Shown: in pieces, positions 16,325 through 23,866 of the stretch
Position numbering within the stretch: the first letter of the stretch is position 1
How the letters are laid out: each line of letters begins with the position of its first letter
DNA from: Cryomorphaceae bacterium
Lineage (GTDB): Bacteria; Bacteroidota; Bacteroidia; Flavobacteriales; Crocinitomicaceae
Direction: 5' to 3'
Assembly (NCBI GenBank): GCA_021298235.1
Contig: JAJTDX010000047.1
Span: forward strand, 1-23,866
Length of the DNA: 23,866 bases
Position numbers and translations under genes: made by a program
Notes under the pieces: generated by a model
Told to the model about the DNA's origin: nothing
The model's input: the letters and a program-made list of their open reading frames with translations, nothing else
Databases searched by the model: none

Positions 16325-17329
16325 ATGTTTAAATCCTTTACCATCTCATTGTTTTTTCTTTTTAATGTTGCGATTTCGTTTGGTCAATATCAAATAGGGC
16401 ATACAACCATCACATTTAATGATCCTTCCAGAACCGGTGGATTTGGAAGTGGGGGAGGTTCTGGAAGACAAATACAAACGGAGATTTACTATCCTGCAAC
16501 TGTTGCCGGGGATAATGTGTCTTCGGCTAGCGGTACATTCCCTGTCATTGTTTTCGGCCACGGATTTGCCATGGCTTGGGATGCGTATCAAAATATTTGG
16601 GAACATTATGTTTCTCTTGGGTACATTCTGGCTTTCCCTCGAACGGAAGGTTCGCTTATCCCTTCGCCAAGTCATTCGGACTTTGGTCTTGACCTGGCTT
16701 TGGTTGGACAGAGAATGCAGGCTGAAATAGCAGCTGCTTCATCAGTATCTGTTCCTGCGGTGATTTATTCCGGAACATCCGACGGTGTAACTCCACCGGC
16801 AGATCATCACATTCCCATTTATAACGGATTGAATTCATCGTGTAAAACACTTGTGAATATAATTGGTGGGGCACATTGCTATTTTGCGAATACTAATTTT
16901 AATTGTGATTTTGGTGAAGCTACTTCTTCAACAGGTATAAGTATTTCGCGTGAGCAACAACAAGCAACAACTTTTGCCTCTTTGGACTTTTGGCTGGAAT
17001 ACAAATTAAAAGGCAATCCTTCTTCCCTCGAATCTTTCCTAAATATCTTGGAAAGTGCGCCGTCAACAGAACTTTCTTATGAGTCTACGTGTCAGGGATT
17101 TCTAAATTTTCAAGAATCAAATGAACTCATGTTTAACCCATACCCCAATCCTGTTGAAGACCTTCTTCATTTGCCCAATGGAATGCTAGGCGAGGTCGAA
17201 TTGATGGATGCCCAGGGTCGAGTACTTTTGAAGGTGAAAAATGTAACTAGTATTGATGTGTCTTCACTCGAAAATGGCATGTACTATCTGAGGACTTCTC
17301 ATTCATCCACTGTGTTTTTAAAACGCTAA
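16325..17329 (+). CDS. Secreted alpha/beta-hydrolase-like protein with T9SS C-terminal sorting domain, apparently lacking the nucleophile elbow
   Basis: A protein of 334 residues with an N-terminal signal peptide (SLFFLFNVAISFG, cleavage near residue 20) and a C-terminal type A sorting domain of the type IX system from about 265 (NPYPNPVEDLLHL, ending in SHSSTVFLKR). The middle is dienelactone-hydrolase or chlorophyllase-like: IQTEIYYPA, oxyanion motif VFGHGF (His79), SDFGLDLALVGQRMQ, then the Asp loop GTSDGVTPPADHH (Asp153) and catalytic His in GGAHCYF (His184). Homologous proteins carry a GHSMGGG-type elbow with the catalytic serine between the second and third of these blocks. Here QRMQAE passes directly into IAAASSVSVPAV, so roughly 55-65 residues including the serine seem missing without breaking the frame. 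It may be a non-enzymatic or inactivated secreted protein. Confidence 0.85.
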   Translation: MFKSFTISLFFLFNVAISFGQYQIGHTTITFNDPSRTGGFGSGGGSGRQIQTEIYYPATVAGDNVSSASGTFPVIVFGHGFAMAWDAYQNIWEHYVSLGYILAFPRTEGSLIPSPSHSDFGLDLALVGQRMQAEIAAASSVSVPAVIYSGTSDGVTPPADHHIPIYNGLNSSCKTLVNIIGGAHCYFANTNFNCDFGEATSSTGISISREQQQATTFASLDFWLEYKLKGNPSSLESFLNILESAPSTELSYESTCQGFLNFQESNELMFNPYPNPVEDLLHLPNGMLGEVELMDAQGRVLLKVKNVTSIDVSSLENGMYYLRTSHSSTVFLKR

Positions 17330-17343
17330 TTTGTATACTTAAC

Positions 17344-17392
17344 TCAAGTAAATTCGTTAATATTGAACTTGAATGAAGAGAATTTTTTCTCT
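17344..17392. repeat. Two inverted repeats upstream of the hybrid kinase gene
   Basis: TCAAGT (17344-17349) pairs with ACTTGA (17367-17372), and AGAGAA (17377-17382) pairs with TTCTCT (17387-17392) around TTTT. They fill the 74-base gap between the hydrolase stop and the kinase ATG. They could be an operator, an mRNA hairpin near the start, or chance in A/T-rich DNA. Confidence 0.3.
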
Positions 17393-17403
17393 ACAAATAC
17401 TTT

Positions 17404-20166
17404 ATGCTAAACCTATCTACTGATCAACTCGAACTGCTTTTCCCTTTTCATTTTACTATCGATGAAAAGAGTGAAATTCTTTCCGTCGGAAAGTCTTTGA
17501 GAAAGATCATCGGTCACATGAACGGCCCAGAGCTTGTTTCGCGGTTGAGGTCAGATAATGAGGTTGTAGATTTTACCCTTGAAACCCTCAAAAAACGTCA
17601 GAATGAAAGGCTATGGCTGCTACTGGTCATCGGAGAGGATCATTTGCGTTTTACGGGTACTTTTCTAGTTGATGAATCTAATTACAGGCTTACTTTTTTG
17701 GGTGTACCTCTGCAAAACGAGTATGGAAAACTTATTAAGTTTGGAATTGTCGATTCCGATTTGGGTGTGGCAGATTCCTTGCCCTATTCCCCGGGGCATT
17801 TAATTCTTGAGAGAGAGGAAAGAACCGAAATCGATGAATTTCCAAAGTATTTGAATAGTTACCATGAGCAACTTATTGACACGTCCACACGGCTAAACAC
17901 CCTTTTGGAATCATTAAATTCAGCTGTGCTTTCAGAGAACCGAGAACGGAAAATTGTTTTCGTTAATCAACTGTTCTGCGACATGTTCGGATTGCCAAAC
18001 CATCCCGATACTTACAAGGGAATGGATTGTTCAGAGGCTTCAGAATTTGCCAAAGTACTTTTCGAAGATCCAGAAGGATTTGTCAATGGCATCAATGCCT
18101 GTCTTCGTGAAAGTCGAATTATTACCGGCGAACGTCTTCAGCTAAAAGATGGCAGAACACTTGAACGTGACTTCATTCCTGTTTTTGAAAAAGGTGTATA
18201 CGCAGGTCAAACATGGAAATATACTGATATTACTCAATATCTTATAAACCAGCAGGATATACTTAAAAAAGAGGATAAGTACAGTAAAATTATCGAGAAC
18301 CTGAAATTTGGATTGATTGAGGTTGATCTGGAAGAAAATATCACGAAAGTTTATCCTGCTTTTTGTGAACTGACCGGATATAAAGAGGAGGAATTACTTG
18401 GTCAAAATGCACCTAAACTATTCGCTCTTGAGGACGATTTAGAGTATTCAGATGAATTAAATCTCAAACGTAGAGAGGGGATTTCCACAGTTTATGAGCG
18501 CAGAATCAGGAAAAAAGACGGCAGCATCATTTACATTATTATCTCGGGCGCACCAATCTATAACGAAAAGAACGAGGTTGTTGGTTCAATGGGTATTCAT
18601 GTGGATATCACTGAAAGAAAGCTTTTGGAGAATGAGCTTTTCACTGCGAAAGAAGCCGCATTAAGTTCAGTAAAAGCAAAGGAGCTCTTTCTTGCGAATA
18701 TGTCACATGAGATAAGAACTCCTATGAATGTGATTGTGGGAATGACAGATTTGATCGGCGAGTCTGTGCTTTCTGAAGAACAAACAACTTATGTGAACGC
18801 GATAAAGGCATCTGCGCAGAATTTATTGGTTATTATCAATGACATTCTTGATTTTTCAAAGATCGAGTCCGGACACATTGAACTAGAGGAAATCCCTGTA
18901 AATCTAATTTCCATTTTTGAACAATTGGAATTTGGTTTAAGAAATCAAGCGATAAAAAAAGGAATCGAATTAAATTGCTCTCTTGATCCGAACATTTCAT
19001 CCTCACTACAGTCTGATCCTACGAAGATATACCAGGTTCTGGTTAACCTTGTGAGCAATGCAATCAAGTTCACTGAAAAGGGAGGTGTGGAATTGCGTGC
19101 AGAGCTTTTGGCTGATGGTGACAAGCAACAACGAATAGTTTTCAGAATTATCGATAGCGGAATTGGCATAGATCCCAAAAATATTGATACGATTTTCAAA
19201 ACCTTTGTCCAGGAAGACGCTGGGATTTCCAGAAAATATGGTGGGACGGGTTTAGGACTATCTATTGCTCAGGGAATTGTCCGAAAAATGGGAGGAGACA
19301 TTCACGTGTCCAGCGTCCGCGGGGAAGGATCAGAATTTAGTTTTGAATTGACGCTTGAGAAAGTAACCGAAATTAGTTCTGCGACTGAACAGCAGGAGAA
19401 ATCGTCATTAAATCTTGAGAACGTTCGAATTTTAGTTGCTGAGGACAATGAACTGAACATTCTTCTAATAACTTCCATCTTAAGCAAGGAAAATATTCCT
19501 CATGAAATTGCGAAAAATGGAGAGGAAGTATTGCAAAAGTTACAGCAATCATCCTTTGATGTAATACTCATGGATGTTCAAATGCCTGTGATGGATGGTA
19601 TAACAGCAACTGGAAAAATAAGAACAGAACTTAAGTCGGCTATTCCCATTATAGCTCTTTCAGCCAATGCTACAACAGATGATACCAAGCGCTACATAGC
19701 TTCCGGTATGAATGCGCATGTACCAAAGCCTTATAAAAAAGATGTTCTACTGAAAACAATTGCTGATACCCTCGGGATGACTGTTAAACAACAAGTTGAA
19801 GATGAGCAAAATGTTTCAGGCGAACAATTGTTTTCCATGGAAGAGCTGAGGAAATTGGCTGGTGGCGATGAGTCGTTTGTAAAAACCATTATTCATACAT
19901 TTCTTCAAATCGTACCTGTACAACTTAAGACGTTAGAATTGAATCTTGCTGAGTCTAATTTGACAGGAATTCGTGATATTTCTCACCAAATGAAACCTAC
20001 TTTGCAACTTCTTAAAGTACATGAAGCGAAAGAGCTAGTTCTGGAAATTGAGCAAGAATCCTCAAGCTCCGAAGTACTAACAGATCAGCTGCTTGAAAAG
20101 TGCAGGAAATTGGATTCTATTTTGAAAAATGTTATGACAGAGATGCAGGTACTGTTGAATCAATAG
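17404..20166 (+). CDS. Soluble hybrid histidine kinase: HNOBA-like N-domain, two PAS, HisKA, HATPase, REC, HPt
   Basis: A protein of 920 residues without transmembrane segments. Residues about 10-140 resemble the H-NOX-associated (HNOBA) domain: LFPFHFTID, LSVGKSL, LRFTGTFLVDE, LTFLGVP, GIVDSDLGVADS, then a Leu-rich helix. PAS domains follow (about 165-280 and 290-410, the latter ending VDITERK). The kinase core has the H-box SHEIRTPMN with His435, the N-box around Asn548/Asn552, DSGIGID from Asp584, and GGTGLGLSIAQ. A receiver domain carries Asp724 (LMDVQMPVMDG) with Lys in PKPYK. A C-terminal HPt domain has His861 in DISHQMKP. This is a full His-Asp-His phosphorelay in one chain. The output partner is not encoded in it; the convergent LytTR regulator or the nearby single receiver are candidates. 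Its stop overlaps that of the LytTR gene by seven bases. Confidence 0.92.
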   Translation: MLNLSTDQLELLFPFHFTIDEKSEILSVGKSLRKIIGHMNGPELVSRLRSDNEVVDFTLETLKKRQNERLWLLLVIGEDHLRFTGTFLVDESNYRLTFLGVPLQNEYGKLIKFGIVDSDLGVADSLPYSPGHLILEREERTEIDEFPKYLNSYHEQLIDTSTRLNTLLESLNSAVLSENRERKIVFVNQLFCDMFGLPNHPDTYKGMDCSEASEFAKVLFEDPEGFVNGINACLRESRIITGERLQLKDGRTLERDFIPVFEKGVYAGQTWKYTDITQYLINQQDILKKEDKYSKIIENLKFGLIEVDLEENITKVYPAFCELTGYKEEELLGQNAPKLFALEDDLEYSDELNLKRREGISTVYERRIRKKDGSIIYIIISGAPIYNEKNEVVGSMGIHVDITERKLLENELFTAKEAALSSVKAKELFLANMSHEIRTPMNVIVGMTDLIGESVLSEEQTTYVNAIKASAQNLLVIINDILDFSKIESGHIELEEIPVNLISIFEQLEFGLRNQAIKKGIELNCSLDPNISSSLQSDPTKIYQVLVNLVSNAIKFTEKGGVELRAELLADGDKQQRIVFRIIDSGIGIDPKNIDTIFKTFVQEDAGISRKYGGTGLGLSIAQGIVRKMGGDIHVSSVRGEGSEFSFELTLEKVTEISSATEQQEKSSLNLENVRILVAEDNELNILLITSILSKENIPHEIAKNGEEVLQKLQQSSFDVILMDVQMPVMDGITATGKIRTELKSAIPIIALSANATTDDTKRYIASGMNAHVPKPYKKDVLLKTIADTLGMTVKQQVEDEQNVSGEQLFSMEELRKLAGGDESFVKTIIHTFLQIVPVQLKTLELNLAESNLTGIRDISHQMKPTLQLLKVHEAKELVLEIEQESSSSEVLTDQLLEKCRKLDSILKNVMTEMQVLLNQ

Positions 20167-20855
20167 ATTTCATGCGTCATTTTCATTTTTATCCCAAGCT
20201 CACTCATAATGCTTTCATGGTAAGTTTTACTTACGGATATGAATTGTTTGTTTACCTCCAGTGAGTTTCCATTGACCTTTTCTATCGCATCGATGTTAAC
20301 GATGTATGACCGGTGCACTCGTTTGAAATTTGAAGGAAGTTTGTTCAGCATCCCTTCCATCGAAGAATAAAGCATGATCCTTTTTTGTTTGGTATGAATA
20401 GTAACATATTCACTGGAGGATTGAATGTATTGTATTTCAGGAATCAAAATCTTTTGATACACTCCTTTGTCCTTAATAAAGAGAAAATCATGTTTAGGGC
20501 TGATTCGTTCCTCAGAAAGAAGCTTCTCTACTGATCGGTTAAATCTTGCAAGGGAAACAGGTTTCAGTAAATAATCACTGACCTCAAGATTGAATCCATT
20601 GACAGCATATTTATCTTCAGCAGAGATCAGAATAATTCTTGCCTTAGGTTTAAATTCTTCCAAAAACTGTATTCCATTCATTCCCGGAAGTTCAACATCC
20701 AGAAAGATAAGGTCTACATCTGTAGAATTAAGAAATTTAAGGCTGTCCTCCATATTTTCAAAATCAGCAAGCAATTCCAATTCTTTCTTATCGGTAATAA
20801 AGTCTTTGATCATCTGACGGCTCACTGAGTCATCATCCACGAGAATACATTTCAT
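20160..20855 (-). CDS. LytTR-family response regulator
   Basis: A protein of 231 residues. The N-terminal receiver has the acidic cluster Asp7-Asp9 (ILVDDDSVSR), phospho-acceptor Asp53 (IFLDVELPGMNG) and the conserved Lys in YLLKPVS. The C-terminal LytTR DNA-binding domain (about 135-231) shows FLFIKDKGVYQKI, IQYIQSSSEYVTIHT and FKRVHRSYIVNIDAIEKV, the last being the family hallmark. It should bind direct-repeat promoter sites when phosphorylated. LytTR regulators are often paired with membrane LytS-type kinases, but here the neighbours are two soluble hybrid kinases. It is convergent with the first kinase (7-base overlap) and divergent from the single receiver gene across 154 bases. Confidence 0.95.
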   Translation of the reverse strand: MKCILVDDDSVSRQMIKDFITDKKELELLADFENMEDSLKFLNSTDVDLIFLDVELPGMNGIQFLEEFKPKARIILISAEDKYAVNGFNLEVSDYLLKPVSLARFNRSVEKLLSEERISPKHDFLFIKDKGVYQKILIPEIQYIQSSSEYVTIHTKQKRIMLYSSMEGMLNKLPSNFKRVHRSYIVNIDAIEKVNGNSLEVNKQFISVSKTYHESIMSELGIKMKMTHEIY

Positions 20856-21009
20856 ACGGTTTTGTCTTTGTTTTAAAGTGTTGTAAAATTAGGATGAAAG
20901 ATGACGAGCCAGCACCTTGTTTATTTAAAAAAACAGACATCTTGCTGAATTTTGAGGTACATTCCGTGTTGGCCAGTTTAATCTTGCACTGTATAACCGC
21001 GAATTGACT

Positions 21010-21375
21010 ATGAAAATTGTATTGGTAGAGGATGACCCCGTTCTTTCGGGAATCCTTCTGGATCGACTCAAATGTGATGGATATCAGGTTCTTCACGTTG
21101 AGACAATTCATACTTTTGAACCATTTTTGCATCTTTATGAGCCAGACCTTATTATTACAGATTTATTGCTGTCGGGTGTTTCGGCACGTGAATTAATAGA
21201 TTATTTTAATCAATTCAGTTGTCCCGTTTTTATCATCTCAACGGTAGACCAGGAAGATCTTCATTACTTTGCAACGATGGTAGGTGCTAAGAAATATTTT
21301 CAAAAACCTTTTGATCCCGCTCGGTTAATTGACGAAGTGAATTCCATTCGAATAGAAGTAATCAATGCATCATAA
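21010..21375 (+). CDS. Single-domain (CheY-like) response regulator
   Basis: A stand-alone receiver of 121 residues from the ATG at 21010; an in-frame TTG at 21004 is a less likely start. The acidic pocket is Glu7-Asp8-Asp9 (IVLVEDDPVLSG), the phospho-acceptor is Asp51 (IITDLLLSG), and the switch positions are in IISTVDQED and YFQKPFDP (conserved Lys). There is no output domain, so it probably shuttles phosphate or binds a partner. The second hybrid kinase gene starts nine bases after its stop, so the two are almost certainly co-transcribed, and that kinase's HPt domain is the natural phosphodonor. Confidence 0.93.
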   Translation: MKIVLVEDDPVLSGILLDRLKCDGYQVLHVETIHTFEPFLHLYEPDLIITDLLLSGVSARELIDYFNQFSCPVFIISTVDQEDLHYFATMVGAKKYFQKPFDPARLIDEVNSIRIEVINAS

Positions 21376-21383
21376 AATAGCTT

Positions 21384-23699
21384 ATGTACAAGGACTTAAG
21401 AATTTATTTTATTGGAAGTGATCCAAGAATTCTCCCTTCACTTTCAAAAACTATTAAAAAAACCGATCATACGCTTGTGGGTACTGCTCATTTGGGCGAT
21501 GCTTCTTTCAAACAAGTTGAATTTAAGGCACCAGATTTAATCTTGATGGATTTTCAGCCAGATGAAAAAGAGAATGGACTAAATCTGGCAAATAACCTCA
21601 CGAGTCGACTCAATTTACCCGTTATTTTTTTAACATCTACTCCAGACGATCTTACAATAAGTGAGGTCAAAAAGATCGGTCACTATGGTATTTTATCAAA
21701 GCCAGTGAAGGAGCCAGAGTTGAGGACGGAGATCAATTTTACCTTTGATAGGTTCGAAAAAAATCATAAACATAAATCTGAAATTGATGGTACAGCCTTT
21801 GAATCCCGTGAGACCGAACAGTTCTTTGAACAAGTGGTAAACAATGTGAGTGACATCATTTACAGGATCGATTCATCCGGAAATTTTACATACTTAAATC
21901 CATCGGCGATTCAAAGTACGGGTTTTAACAGGGAAGAGCTTTACCTGACCACATATCAATCCCTTATTCGCAATGACTTTAAACGAAGAAGTACGGCGTT
22001 TTTTCAGCAGATGATACGTGATAATATATCTGATGCGTATCTGGAAATTCCCGTTATCGTGAAAAATGGGGGAGAGTTGTGGCTAGGTCAAAATATTCAT
22101 CTTCTCAAAAGAGGAAAAAAGATGATAGGTTTTCAGGTGGTTGCCAGAGATATTACAAATGAAGTTCAATACAAAGAAGAGTTGATTCATGCTCGAAGGG
22201 AAGCAGAACAAGCCTCAGAACTTAAAGCACAATTTCTCGCAAACATGAGTCATGAAATACGAACTCCATTGAATGGAATTGTTGGAATTGTAAAATTACT
22301 CGAGAGAACGCGACTAGATGAAAAACAACAAAATTATCTACGTGCCATTGTGAGCTCTTCGAATCAACTTATGGGAATTATTAATGATATTCTGGACCTT
22401 TCAAAAATTGATTCGGGTAAAATGGAAGTCAATAATGTTTCTTTTGATTTAGGCGAACTGCTCCATTCCCTTATTGAGGTAATGGAAATTAAGGCCAGCA
22501 TGAAGGGAATCCAGGTCATTTTTGATTTGGATGAAAGAATTCCAAAGTTTATAAAGGGTGATCCGGTTGTGTTGAATCAGATTCTTTACAACCTGATCGG
22601 AAATTCCTTAAAATTCACGCATGAGGGGAGTGTTTACCTCACTGTGAAATTAATGGAAACAGAAATTGAAGGAAAATTAATGATTGAATTCACAGTCAAG
22701 GACACAGGGATTGGTATGCGGACAGAGGTGCTGGATGGTATCTTTGAGGCGTTTACACAAGCGGAGAATGCGACGAGTCGAGAGTACGGTGGAACTGGTC
22801 TCGGTTTAACGATTGTTAAAAAGTTAGTTTCGCTCCATTCGGGTGAAATTTCAGTAGAGTCAATCGAAGGAATAGGCAGTACGTTCACAGTGAATCTGGA
22901 ATATGAGAAAGTGCAGACAGATATGGCGCTGATGAAAGAAGCTGAACCTCAGGATTTTTCTTTACTAAAAGACAAGCGCGTCTTGTTAGTGGAAGATAAC
23001 TTTATCAATCAAATGGTTACGAGAGATCTGCTTGAGGATTTAGGAGTTAGTGTGTCCATAGCAGAGAATGGTAAATTGGCACTAGAGGTCCTTAAAAATC
23101 ATACGTTCGACGTTGTTTTAATGGATATGCAAATGCCGGTTTTGGATGGTTTCGAGACCATGCGAATCATTAGACAAGATTCCGAATTATGCGAATTACC
23201 CATTCTCGCTCTTACAGCGAATGCTACACGAACGGAGTATGAAAAATGTATGACGTATGGAGCATCTGATTATCTTTCAAAGCCCTTTTTGCCTGAGGAT
23301 CTATTCTCAAAAGCGGTTAGTTTAACTAATTCAGAAAATCAATATAAGGAAACATCCAATCCAATATTGGACATCGAACTGCTCAGCATGTATACCAATG
23401 GAAAAAAATCGCTTATGGTTTCTACGTTGACTGAACTTTCTCAGGTGATAAAGTCTGAGCGCCTGGAACTGACCGTTCTTTATTCTGACAATGATTTGAA
23501 AGGCTTGAAGTCGCGAATGCATAAATTGAAGCCAAATTTCAGATTGATTGGGTTGCATGAATTGGTTCTTCTCGTTGAATCCATCGAACGATGTCAATCA
23601 ATAGAGGAACTTAAAGATAAAATTCATGTTTTGGGGGATAAAATGGAAGTGACAGAAATAAAGATTTTACAGGCGAGGGATCAATTAAGGGCTGAATAA
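21384..23699 (+). CDS. Soluble hybrid histidine kinase: REC, PAS, HisKA, HATPase, REC, HPt
   Basis: A protein of 771 residues with no membrane segment. The N-terminal receiver (about 1-125) keeps Asp56 (LILMDFQPDE), the Thr of IFLTSTPDD and Lys in LSKPVKE, but the acidic pair before it reads GSD, so one acid is replaced by Ser. A PAS domain follows (about 145-265, VVNNVSDIIYRIDSSGNFTY). The kinase core has His290 (MSHEIRTPLNG), the N-box NLIGNSLKF, DTGIGM and GGTGLGLTIVKKL. The second receiver has Asp581 (VVLMDMQMPVLDG), and the C-terminal HPt domain has His713 (RMHKLKP). It lies in one operon with the CheY-like gene. Input could be cytoplasmic, or phosphate from another kinase through the N-terminal receiver. 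The stop is two bases from that of the opposing ABC ATPase. Confidence 0.93.
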   Translation: MYKDLRIYFIGSDPRILPSLSKTIKKTDHTLVGTAHLGDASFKQVEFKAPDLILMDFQPDEKENGLNLANNLTSRLNLPVIFLTSTPDDLTISEVKKIGHYGILSKPVKEPELRTEINFTFDRFEKNHKHKSEIDGTAFESRETEQFFEQVVNNVSDIIYRIDSSGNFTYLNPSAIQSTGFNREELYLTTYQSLIRNDFKRRSTAFFQQMIRDNISDAYLEIPVIVKNGGELWLGQNIHLLKRGKKMIGFQVVARDITNEVQYKEELIHARREAEQASELKAQFLANMSHEIRTPLNGIVGIVKLLERTRLDEKQQNYLRAIVSSSNQLMGIINDILDLSKIDSGKMEVNNVSFDLGELLHSLIEVMEIKASMKGIQVIFDLDERIPKFIKGDPVVLNQILYNLIGNSLKFTHEGSVYLTVKLMETEIEGKLMIEFTVKDTGIGMRTEVLDGIFEAFTQAENATSREYGGTGLGLTIVKKLVSLHSGEISVESIEGIGSTFTVNLEYEKVQTDMALMKEAEPQDFSLLKDKRVLLVEDNFINQMVTRDLLEDLGVSVSIAENGKLALEVLKNHTFDVVLMDMQMPVLDGFETMRIIRQDSELCELPILALTANATRTEYEKCMTYGASDYLSKPFLPEDLFSKAVSLTNSENQYKETSNPILDIELLSMYTNGKKSLMVSTLTELSQVIKSERLELTVLYSDNDLKGLKSRMHKLKPNFRLIGLHELVLLVESIERCQSIEELKDKIHVLGDKMEVTEIKILQARDQLRAE

Positions 23700-23701
23700 A
23701 A

Positions 23702-23866
23702 TTATTCTCCGAAAAATTCACGAAGGATATTTTCTTTCTGAATTGGGGCAGTGGCCCGAATTAATTCTCCTTTGAGATTGATGCCAACTAAAGTTATATT
23801 TTCTTCAATACAAAGATCCACATCATGCGTCGAAAAAATGACACATCGTCCTTGTTCCAAAGTCAC
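23702..23866 (-). CDS. C-terminal end of an ABC transporter ATP-binding protein (partial)
   Basis: The last 54 residues of a gene that begins beyond the right edge. The frame contains RCVIFSTHDVDLCIEE, which carries the H-loop (STHD) that follows the D-loop in ABC ATPases, then VGINLKGELIRATAP and a short helical end, LREFFGE. The THD-x-D-L pattern and short tail resemble the ATPases of iron-siderophore, heme or cobalamin importers (FecE/BtuD type), but with so little sequence this is only a suggestion. It converges on the second hybrid kinase gene with a two-base gap between the stop codons. Confidence 0.65.
   Translation of the reverse strand: MTLEQGRCVIFSTHDVDLCIEENITLVGINLKGELIRATAPIQKENILREFFGE

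Noticed and set aside
20856..21009. The 154-base divergent region between the LytTR and CheY-like genes was examined for promoters and LytTR binding repeats.
   Set aside because: Only weak -7-like matches are present (TAATTTTA on the minus strand near 20884, TAATCTTG on the plus strand near 20979) and no clear paired direct repeats.
21750..21762. GGTTCGAA-like sequence resembling a tRNA T-arm.
   Set aside because: It lies inside the second kinase coding frame, with no acceptor or anticodon stem around it.

Overview
This window looks like chromosomal DNA of a member of the Bacteroidota, most likely Flavobacteriales. Three things support this. There is the C-terminal end of a PorP/SprF-like type IX secretion (T9SS) membrane protein at the left edge and a secreted protein with a T9SS sorting domain further on. 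Octamers of the Bacteroidota -7 type TAnnTTTG precede several genes. Shine-Dalgarno sequences are largely absent. I see no tRNA or rRNA, no insertion sequence, no CRISPR array and no phage genes. No gap between genes exceeds about 210 bases.

Left part (1-7890): end of a PorP/SprF-like gene (+), an amidohydrolase lipoprotein (-), valS (+), then a minus-strand block read in the order tatD - tcdA - M1 aminopeptidase lipoprotein. Middle (7969-14056): two tandem POT-family peptide transporters (+) separated by an intrinsic terminator, a PaiB-like FMN-binding protein (-, apparently leaderless with a GTG start), an MsbA-like ABC exporter (-) and rpmH (+, 52 codons). Next (14171-17329): comM/YifB (+), a small HELMH-motif protein with no ATG start, and a secreted alpha/beta-hydrolase-like protein with a T9SS tail that appears to lack its nucleophile elbow.

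Right part (17404-23866): a phosphorelay cluster. It has a soluble hybrid histidine kinase whose N-terminus resembles the H-NOX-associated (HNOBA) PAS-like domain, a convergent LytTR response regulator, a CheY-like single receiver, and a second soluble hybrid kinase of layout REC-PAS-HisKA-HATPase-REC-HPt. The window ends inside the C-terminus of an ABC ATPase on the minus strand.

The genome is compact. All five convergent gene pairs visible here meet with stop codons that overlap by 4-7 bases or are separated by 2 bases, and two of them share a palindromic CTAG. The only clear hairpin-plus-T terminators (after the first POT gene and after rpmH) lie between genes of the same strand. Most of the window is housekeeping. 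The parts most worth a second look are the HNOBA-like kinase and its phosphorelay neighbours, the hydrolase without a catalytic serine, the small HELMH protein, and the architecture of gene ends. I do not see a clearly new defence or mobile system.
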